Assembly: GCA_016839985.1 (NCBI GenBank)
Contig: JAEOTG010000114.1
Span: 1 to 6,674, forward strand
Source of the DNA: Candidatus Heimdallarchaeota archaeon
Lineage (GTDB): Archaea > Asgardarchaeota > Heimdallarchaeia > Heimdallarchaeales > Heimdallarchaeaceae
DNA length: 6,674 bases
Reading direction: 5' to 3'
A model generated the notes under the pieces. The model ran no database searches, had not been told where the DNA came from, and worked only from the letters and a program-made list of their open reading frames with translations. Within the stretch, counting starts at the first letter, position 1. Every line of letters begins with the position of its first letter. Of the stretch, positions 1 to 5,416 are shown piece by piece. Both the position numbers and the translations under genes were made by a program.

Positions 1-29
1 TACTCAAACGGAAATATAAAAAGAAATAA

Positions 30-52
30 TCTCTCTTCTCCTACTTCTTTTT
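30..52 (+). terminator. Pyrimidine-rich tract, possible terminator of an upstream gene
   Basis: A nearly pure C/T run, broken by a single A, ends in five Ts just before the promoter of the first gene. Archaeal transcription often ends at T-rich stretches without a hairpin, so this could end an unseen gene to the left. No stem-loop precedes it and no upstream gene is visible, so the call is weak. Confidence 0.2.
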
Positions 53-62
53 AAGCATAAAA

Positions 63-69
63 TTATATA
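63..69 (+). promoter_or_regulatory. TATA-like box of the cyclodeaminase-family gene
   Basis: The heptamer TTATATA lies in an A-rich context, with its centre about 33 nt before the ATG at 99. Archaeal TATA boxes sit about 26-28 nt before the transcription start, so the message would begin a few bases before the ATG and be nearly leaderless. This fits the lack of a convincing Shine-Dalgarno sequence before the gene (only a weak GAAAG at 91-95). In such an AT-rich sequence TATA matches also arise by chance. Confidence 0.45.
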
Positions 70-98
70 CAATAAATTTCATTTTTGTTTGAAAGATT

Positions 99-1046
99 AT
101 GGTCAAAGTTGTAAAGCTTGAGGAAATCAAACAAATCCTGCAAAATATAGATCCTATTGAGTTAATAGAAGAAGGTTTTATAGCATATTCTAAAGGAAAA
201 GTTGTAGTTCCACCAGTGGGAGAAATGATTTTTGACGAACCTCTTGGGGAGTGTCATATTAAATATGGTTTCATCAAAAATGATGATTATTTTGTAATCA
301 AAGTAGCAACTGGTTTTTATGATAATCCAAAATTGAATCTTCCAGCTTACGATGGATTAATGCTTCTTTTTAGTCAAAAAACAGGGCAATTACTTTGTGT
401 TTTGTTAGATGAAGGTCATTTAACAAATATCCGAACTGCTTCAGCTGGAGCAATTGCAGCTAAATATATGGCTCCGAAGAAAATTAAAAGAATAGGTGTG
501 TTTGGAGCAGGAACTCATGGAAGATTGCAGCCTATTTACTTACAGAAGGTGTTGAACTGTAAGGATATAATTACTTGGGGAATAAATGAAGTAGAGCTTG
601 AAATTTATGAAAAAGATATGAGAGATTTAGGTTTCAAAGTTCAAACCACTCAAGATCCAGAAGATATAACATCTACATGTAACTTGATAGTTACTTGTAC
701 TCCTTCCAAGAAACCTTTAATCTTTGCAGATCAGATAAATGAAAGTACTCATATAACAGCAATAGGTTCAGATACTCCTGAAAAACAAGAACTAGATTCA
801 GCTATTCTAAAAAAAGCTGATAGATTAATAGTTGACAGTATAAGTCAATGTATGTTAAGAGGAGAGAGTTACAAAGCAATTAATAATGGAACGATAAAGA
901 AAGAAAAGATGATAGAATTAGGAAAAATGATAGTTAAAAAAGAACTGCAGAGGCAAACAGATGAGGAGATAACAGTAGTTGATTTAACAGGTGTAGCAGT
1001 TCAAGATATTCAAATGGCAAAAGCAATTTGGAAAGGAACCTCATAG
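99..1046 (+). CDS. Ornithine cyclodeaminase / mu-crystallin family NAD(P)-dependent enzyme
   Basis: This is a complete 315-aa cytoplasmic protein with no signal peptide, of normal length for the OCD/mu-crystallin family (about 310-350 aa). The N-terminal substrate/dimer domain carries a lysine at residue 68 (IKVATGFYDN), where the family has its substrate-carboxylate lysine. The LTNIRTASAGAIAAKYMA block (residues 108-125, Arg112) is the family signature. A Rossmann nucleotide site follows, GVFGAGTHGRLQ, with glycines at 136, 138 and 141. GSDTPEKQELD contains Asp225, which lines up with the catalytic aspartate of ornithine cyclodeaminase. The closing DLTGVAVQDIQMA (295-307) is also typical. 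Family members include ornithine cyclodeaminase (ornithine to proline plus ammonia), archaeal alanine dehydrogenase, ketimine or pyrroline-2-carboxylate reductases, and opine-type enzymes such as SbnB. The sequence alone does not separate these, so no gene symbol is given. The ATG start places the usual N-terminal helices in frame and sits just downstream of a TATA-like box. The 142-nt gap after the gene, and its unrelated neighbours, suggest it is transcribed alone. Confidence 0.93.
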   Translation: MVKVVKLEEIKQILQNIDPIELIEEGFIAYSKGKVVVPPVGEMIFDEPLGECHIKYGFIKNDDYFVIKVATGFYDNPKLNLPAYDGLMLLFSQKTGQLLCVLLDEGHLTNIRTASAGAIAAKYMAPKKIKRIGVFGAGTHGRLQPIYLQKVLNCKDIITWGINEVELEIYEKDMRDLGFKVQTTQDPEDITSTCNLIVTCTPSKKPLIFADQINESTHITAIGSDTPEKQELDSAILKKADRLIVDSISQCMLRGESYKAINNGTIKKEKMIELGKMIVKKELQRQTDEEITVVDLTGVAVQDIQMAKAIWKGTS

Positions 1047-1070
1047 CAATTATTCCAAATCCCCACAATC

Positions 1071-1078
1071 TATATATA
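1071..1078 (+). promoter_or_regulatory. Alternative distal TATA-like element
   Basis: An uninterrupted TATATATA occurs 25 nt after the stop codon of the first gene. If it is used as a promoter, the transporter message would start near position 1100, with a leader of roughly 85-90 nt that includes both inverted repeats described downstream. The TTTAAA element at 1158-1163 is better placed, so this is a second choice. Confidence 0.25.
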
Positions 1079-1089
1079 TGTCTCAGCTA

Positions 1090-1095
1090 TTTTTT
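1090..1095 (+). terminator. T-run after the cyclodeaminase-family gene
   Basis: Six consecutive Ts, then G and two more Ts, lie about 45 nt after the TAG stop. This is the best candidate in the gap for an archaeal-type oligo-T terminator of the first gene. No stable stem-loop precedes it. Such runs are common in this AT-rich sequence, so confidence is low. Confidence 0.25.
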
Positions 1096-1115
1096 GTTGC
1101 GTAACTAAACAATAA

Positions 1116-1129
1116 GGTATTCCTATACC
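1116..1129. repeat. Short perfect inverted repeat GGTAT-TCCT-ATACC
   Basis: Two 5-base arms, GGTAT and ATACC, flank a 4-base spacer. The site could be a small operator half-pair, or a weak hairpin if the transporter message starts upstream of it. It stands about 60 nt before the permease start codon. A stem this short can arise by chance. Confidence 0.3.
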
Positions 1130-1145
1130 AAAAAGTACACTTAAT

Positions 1146-1173
1146 AGGAAATTGATGTTTAAACTCAATTCCT
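1146..1173. promoter_or_regulatory. TTTAAA promoter element inside an imperfect inverted repeat
   Basis: The arms AGGAAATTGA (1146-1155) and TCAATTCCT (1165-1173) are complementary apart from one bulged A. Between them lies GTTTAAAC (1157-1164), itself a perfect 8-base palindrome. Its TTTAAA core is centred about 28 nt before the GTG at 1189, the expected distance for an archaeal TATA box driving a leaderless message. Arms that straddle the TATA element would suit a repressor controlling the transporter operon, because binding would block the TATA-binding protein. The bases are seen directly; the promoter and operator roles are inferred. Confidence 0.4.
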
Positions 1174-1188
1174 CAACAAAAAGACATC

Positions 1189-4100
1189 GTGATAGGATTG
1201 AAGCTAAAGAAAAAACTGTTATTGTTATTGATATGTGTTATATTTCTCTTTACTATTGGTGAAACCACTACTAAAGCTCAAATTTCAGAATTTCCTCTTA
1301 TTTATACAGAAGTTATTGAAGATGGTGGATTGATTAGTAGTTATCCTGTAATAGATGAAGAAAACAACTTACATTCATTCATACTTCTTCAAACTGATCA
1401 GAAAAAAATAATTCATCATTATATTAAGGACAATATTACTCATCAATCATTATTTGCGATAAATTTCGGAGAAATAGAGTTTATTGACAGTTTCCTATTC
1501 AATGGTAGTTTTTATGTCTTTTACCAGGAATATACTCTTTCAAGTTTAACACATTTCAAACTTTATAGTTGGTCTACTGAAAATGAATCTACAGTAACTG
1601 TAGCTTCTTTTAATCCTTCTGAATTATATGCGATTCGTTTTACAAAGTCATTCTTTCTCAATAATTCATTTCACTTCTTTTTTACACATCTCTACGGATA
1701 TGAATATATGTTCATGAATGTAACACACTATTCAGGTTTAAGTAGTTTCACAAGTGAAGAGTATTTCATAGCAGATTATTATCAGAAAGCGGTTGTAGAT
1801 ATCATTATGGATAGGAATGGTACTATATGGTATCTTTTCCAAGTGTGGAATTCACCAACTGATGTAGGTATTTTAAGATATCTGGGTATTGGAAAATTAG
1901 AAAACCAAGGTTTAACATACTTTGATAATTGCTTATTTGAGGGCATTTCATATCAAGTTGAAAAATTTGTAGCGTTTTTAGAAAACAAGGATGTTTTCAG
2001 TATTATGTTCTTCCAATCTAATACAATGTATTATGGAACATTTAATGGTTCTTCAATTAATTACGAAACTCAAGATTTAAAACTGAATTATTTCATAGAT
2101 AATTTTCTTCTAAGAAATACTGAAAATAAAACAAAAATAGGTCTAATAGCAAAGCTTGGAATGAGTGATTTTGTACATATCTATGAGGGGGATTATAACA
2201 ATGAAACTCAAAGGTGGGAGTTTTTCTCTGTTTCAACAGAGTTCCAGATTTTAGATAATACATATGGTTTTGATTCAAATGATAATCATAGCGTCATTCA
2301 ATATATTTCTATAATCTCATCAAATATTCTGGAAAAACCTAAAGGTTATGATTACGAGCAAGGAAATCTTATGGTTCTAATGACAATAACATCAATGGAT
2401 ATTATTTCTGATGTTATTTGGGAGGATGTTCAATTGTATAACATCTTTAAAAAATGGTTATCACAAAACATCGTAATTTTTAGTTTATCAATAGCAGCTT
2501 TAGTAGGAGCTGTAGTATTGTTATTTTTCTTTATGAGAGCAAAAGCCCCAAAAGCGAAAAAATTCTTAATGAGTAAGGATGCAGTGGGAGATCTTCCATT
2601 TATTACTTTGGTATATAAAAACGCAATAAGATTCTTTGGAAATGCTTTTGAAACATTCAAAATCATAGGGGTTTCAAACAAGAAAAGAACTATTCTTACA
2701 GTTTTTAGCTTGTTGATTGCGGGTTTTTTACTTAGCTCTTTTCTAATAATCGCAGATTCACAACAACCTGCAATGATTAATTCATTTTATGAAGCTCAAG
2801 ATTTTTCTGATAACAGAATAGTTACTGCTGAATTTACTACTGCTTTGGAGCATTTTGAAGATACTCCTTCAGAATTTTCACCTATCTATCATCAACTTGC
2901 AGAGGAAGAAATGTTAGGATTTTATTCAGCTTTAGAGATAGGAAAATACATAGAATCCATACAATCAACGTATTCACTAAATCTTGGTACAACATTGTCT
3001 GGTCACTTTCACCATTTAATGACATCTATCCCAAATGATACAACAGAAATTATTTCAATGATATTAGATGAAGGGAGAGTACCAACTAACTCAAATGAAA
3101 TTGTTGTTTCGACTTCGATTAGACATAGTCTGGATGTAAATCTCAATGATACTTTCAATTTAACTATTTCATCTGTTGATCAAACTGATGGAGTCATAGG
3201 TAATTTCAAACATGAAGTGATTGTTGTAGGATTCTATTCTGTACCTTCATCAACAGAACTCAAAACTATTACAGAATATCGAGAGATGGATTTTGATCTT
3301 TTCAGAAATTTAAGAATTTCTCATTTACTTACTACAAATGATATTCTGTTTCAATTATTTGCTTCTAGCAATAGATTTGAATTGATGATTGAAGGTTTTT
3401 ATCAAATTGATTTTGATTTTACTGATTTTCAGATAAAAGACAGAGTTGTTTTATTAGATGAACAAAGGTCAATTGTAAACAAGAAATTTACTTTTACATT
3501 TGATAACTCTTCTTCTGTTACTATCACTGAAGAGATGATGGGTTTATTTGGACTATTTAATAATTATTATATGCAAAATATAGCTATAATATTGCTTTTT
3601 GCATGCCCTGCTTTACTGCTTTCGCTATTCATGATAATAGAATCTTCAGATTTATTCTCTACTAGTTACGAGCAAGAAGTAGATATCTTGCGAAGAAAAG
3701 GTCTTAGGAGAATAAAAATAGCTAATTTATATCTTTCTGTAAGATTTGTTGAAGCCTTTATTGCTACAATAATAAGTTTTGGAATTGCAGTTTTAACTTC
3801 AATTCCTCTTATGCGAATAGAAGGATTCATAAGTTTTACAAATCAAGAATCCGAAATTATATTAAACAATGTTTTCCTGAAAATGCTTATAGTATTTGGG
3901 ATTTTAGTTACTATTTCTTTACCAAAGATTCTTTTAATTTCTTCAGCAAGAAGAAAATATGAGAAAGATCCTAAAAAAATAAAGAATCTTGCTAAAAAAT
4001 TACCCTTCAGAGATTTGGCAATTCTAATTCCAGGAATTATACTTTTTCAAATATTCTACAATAGAACATTCGTATCTTTTTATGCTAAAGATCTGACAAA

Positions 4101-5412
4101 TTTTTCTGTAAATCTAGTAATTACGCTTTTAGGTGCATTATTTCTAATAATTGGAGGACTTCCTATATTCATCAAGGTACTTTCAATTATCTGGCGAGTA
4201 ATTGGATATTTCTTCTGGAAAGCAAGGAAGAATAAGCTCAGTTACATATTTGCAGAAATAAGCAAAGATATCAAGTACTTCGAAAATATTACTGTTATTT
4301 TCCTATTGGTTATAATAATCATAATCCCATCTATAATCATTCCTTTCACAAAAGAACAAGTATTAACGGATCAAGCATTCTTCCAAAATGGTTCAGATTT
4401 AATGATTTATAATTGGGATAAAGTAGTAAATGTTAGTCAAGGGGATATAAATAATTTAGCGCAAGTTAAAGATACTGTTAATGCTAAACTTTATTCTGTT
4501 TTTTATGGAGCTATGATAGATGTACGTGTTCTCGTTATAAATAAAACTCAATTTCTTGATACGGTTTATGAGCCTTCAAGAGATCTTGTAGATTTTAATT
4601 GGAATAGTTTAAAACTACTAGAAAATGATTCAATAATTGTTTCTAATACATTTAGTGATGAATTCGGAGTTCTTCCTGAAGGTTCTATCACTTTTCAAAG
4701 GGTAATAGATAATAGAATAACTTCTTATGAAGTTTCAATAATTAGTGCTTTTGAGTTATTCCCTATTTTTCTAACAGAGAAAGATAATGCTCAAAGCAGT
4801 ACACTAATGGTAGTTACAAACGAATGTTTTAACTTAATAGATCCTTTGATTCCAGGATTGGTTTCACTTTCTGATGTTTTACTAGTTCGATTAACAGATA
4901 GAGAATATACAGATGAGGTTAAAGAGCAGCTCTTCCAAATGAGTCAAAAGAAGGTAGTATCATACAATGATATAAGAGTCTCTCTTAAAACTCCTCTTTA
5001 TAATATCTTTATAATGGAAATCTTCATCTCTTTAGGTGTAGCAAGTGTGATTTTCATTTTTTCAAGTTATACCACTGCTACAAAAGTAATTGAGAAAAGA
5101 GTAATAAAACATGAATTGATGAAGAAGACAGGATTAAAAGCAAACACAATTGTAAATTTGACTCTGGTTGAATGTGTTTTAGCTGCACTGATCCCAGGTT
5201 TAGGTATTGGAACAGCTCTAGGACACATAGTGCTAAAAACATTGTTGTCACTTTTGGCTTATGGAAAAGAGCCATATTCTCAATATCCAATAGTATATCC
5301 AGTAAATGCTATTATCATTGTGTTTGTATTAATACCAGTAATATTGTATTTAGGTTTGAATTGGAATCTGAGAAGAGAATTTAGAAGATATGAACCTACA
5401 ATAATGGAGTGA
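1189..5412 (+). CDS. Giant FtsX/MacB-type ABC transporter permease with N-terminal extracellular beta-propeller
   Basis: This 1407-aa membrane protein has a clear signal peptide: lysines at 5-9, a hydrophobic core at about 10-23 and likely cleavage near Ala30. Residues 31-427 form an extracellular domain with propeller-like repeats, anchored by a helix at 428-449 and followed by a basic cytoplasmic link (450-500). The core is two FtsX-type units. Unit 1 has helix 502-522, an outer domain of about 275 residues, and helices 798-818, 850-873 and 898-917. Two connecting helices follow (941-957 and 974-997). Unit 2 has helix 1034-1053, an outer domain of about 218 residues, and helices 1272-1295, 1323-1345 and 1372-1390. 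Basic loops (RRKGLRRIK near 835-843, EKRVIKHELMKK near 1302-1313, RREFRRYE at the C-terminus) all fall on the predicted cytoplasmic side. The two between-helix loops are where FtsX/MacB coupling helices contact the ATPase. Known relatives (MacB, LolCDE, FtsEX) pass ATP-driven motion to extracytoplasmic parts. No in-frame ATG exists near the 5' end. The start is GTG at 1189 or possibly TTG at 1198, which would give MKLKKK. The ATPase gene follows after 4 bases. Substrate unknown. Confidence 0.9.
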   Translation: MIGLKLKKKLLLLLICVIFLFTIGETTTKAQISEFPLIYTEVIEDGGLISSYPVIDEENNLHSFILLQTDQKKIIHHYIKDNITHQSLFAINFGEIEFIDSFLFNGSFYVFYQEYTLSSLTHFKLYSWSTENESTVTVASFNPSELYAIRFTKSFFLNNSFHFFFTHLYGYEYMFMNVTHYSGLSSFTSEEYFIADYYQKAVVDIIMDRNGTIWYLFQVWNSPTDVGILRYLGIGKLENQGLTYFDNCLFEGISYQVEKFVAFLENKDVFSIMFFQSNTMYYGTFNGSSINYETQDLKLNYFIDNFLLRNTENKTKIGLIAKLGMSDFVHIYEGDYNNETQRWEFFSVSTEFQILDNTYGFDSNDNHSVIQYISIISSNILEKPKGYDYEQGNLMVLMTITSMDIISDVIWEDVQLYNIFKKWLSQNIVIFSLSIAALVGAVVLLFFFMRAKAPKAKKFLMSKDAVGDLPFITLVYKNAIRFFGNAFETFKIIGVSNKKRTILTVFSLLIAGFLLSSFLIIADSQQPAMINSFYEAQDFSDNRIVTAEFTTALEHFEDTPSEFSPIYHQLAEEEMLGFYSALEIGKYIESIQSTYSLNLGTTLSGHFHHLMTSIPNDTTEIISMILDEGRVPTNSNEIVVSTSIRHSLDVNLNDTFNLTISSVDQTDGVIGNFKHEVIVVGFYSVPSSTELKTITEYREMDFDLFRNLRISHLLTTNDILFQLFASSNRFELMIEGFYQIDFDFTDFQIKDRVVLLDEQRSIVNKKFTFTFDNSSSVTITEEMMGLFGLFNNYYMQNIAIILLFACPALLLSLFMIIESSDLFSTSYEQEVDILRRKGLRRIKIANLYLSVRFVEAFIATIISFGIAVLTSIPLMRIEGFISFTNQESEIILNNVFLKMLIVFGILVTISLPKILLISSARRKYEKDPKKIKNLAKKLPFRDLAILIPGIILFQIFYNRTFVSFYAKDLTNFSVNLVITLLGALFLIIGGLPIFIKVLSIIWRVIGYFFWKARKNKLSYIFAEISKDIKYFENITVIFLLVIIIIIPSIIIPFTKEQVLTDQAFFQNGSDLMIYNWDKVVNVSQGDINNLAQVKDTVNAKLYSVFYGAMIDVRVLVINKTQFLDTVYEPSRDLVDFNWNSLKLLENDSIIVSNTFSDEFGVLPEGSITFQRVIDNRITSYEVSIISAFELFPIFLTEKDNAQSSTLMVVTNECFNLIDPLIPGLVSLSDVLLVRLTDREYTDEVKEQLFQMSQKKVVSYNDIRVSLKTPLYNIFIMEIFISLGVASVIFIFSSYTTATKVIEKRVIKHELMKKTGLKANTIVNLTLVECVLAALIPGLGIGTALGHIVLKTLLSLLAYGKEPYSQYPIVYPVNAIIIVFVLIPVILYLGLNWNLRREFRRYEPTIME
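1330..2388 (+). other. Probable seven-bladed beta-propeller domain in the permease (residues about 48-400)
   Basis: Seven similar segments follow one another in the extracellular N-terminal part. Each has a turn rich in N/D/G, then an alternating aromatic/hydrophobic strand. The turns are at residues Asn59-60 (NNLHSF), Asn105 (NGSFYVF), Asn158 (NNSFHFF), Asn210 (NGTIWYLF), Asn266 (NKDVFSIMF), Asn313 (NKTKIGLI) and Asn366 (NHSVIQYI). They are spaced 45-56 residues apart, which is normal for propeller blades. The segment is rich in Tyr, Phe and Trp, has one cysteine, and contains no hydrophobic stretch long enough to span a membrane. The repeats are seen directly; the fold is inferred. Propellers of this kind usually bind ligands or partner proteins. 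Confidence 0.5.
5406..5409 (+). promoter_or_regulatory. Shine-Dalgarno site of the ATPase gene, inside the permease 3' end
   Basis: GGAG lies 7 nt before the ATG at 5417 and overlaps the last codons of the permease, whose TGA stop occupies 5410-5412. It fixes the ATPase start and suggests that ribosomes finishing the permease reinitiate on the ATPase, coupling the two at similar levels. It is the only good ribosome binding site before any of the three genes. Confidence 0.7.
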
Positions 5413-5416
5413 TAAA

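Noticed and set aside
1155..1157. ATG as a possible start of the permease
   Set aside because: It is not in the permease reading frame, and no frameshift is needed to explain the intact signal peptide that follows the GTG/TTG starts.
1047..1188. tRNA, small RNA or riboswitch in the intergenic gap
   Set aside because: No cloverleaf, CCA end or known aptamer core is visible; only two short inverted repeats are present.
2093..2681. Minus-strand open frames of 61 and 83 codons opposite the permease
   Set aside because: They lie wholly inside the long coding frame, have no recognisable motif or ribosome site, and are expected as shadows of AT-rich coding DNA.
1189..5412. Possibility that the large permease is an artefactual fusion of two genes
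   Set aside because: The frame is continuous. The signal peptide, outer domain, anchoring helix and two FtsX units give a consistent positive-inside topology, with no internal start or ribosome site suggesting a gene boundary.
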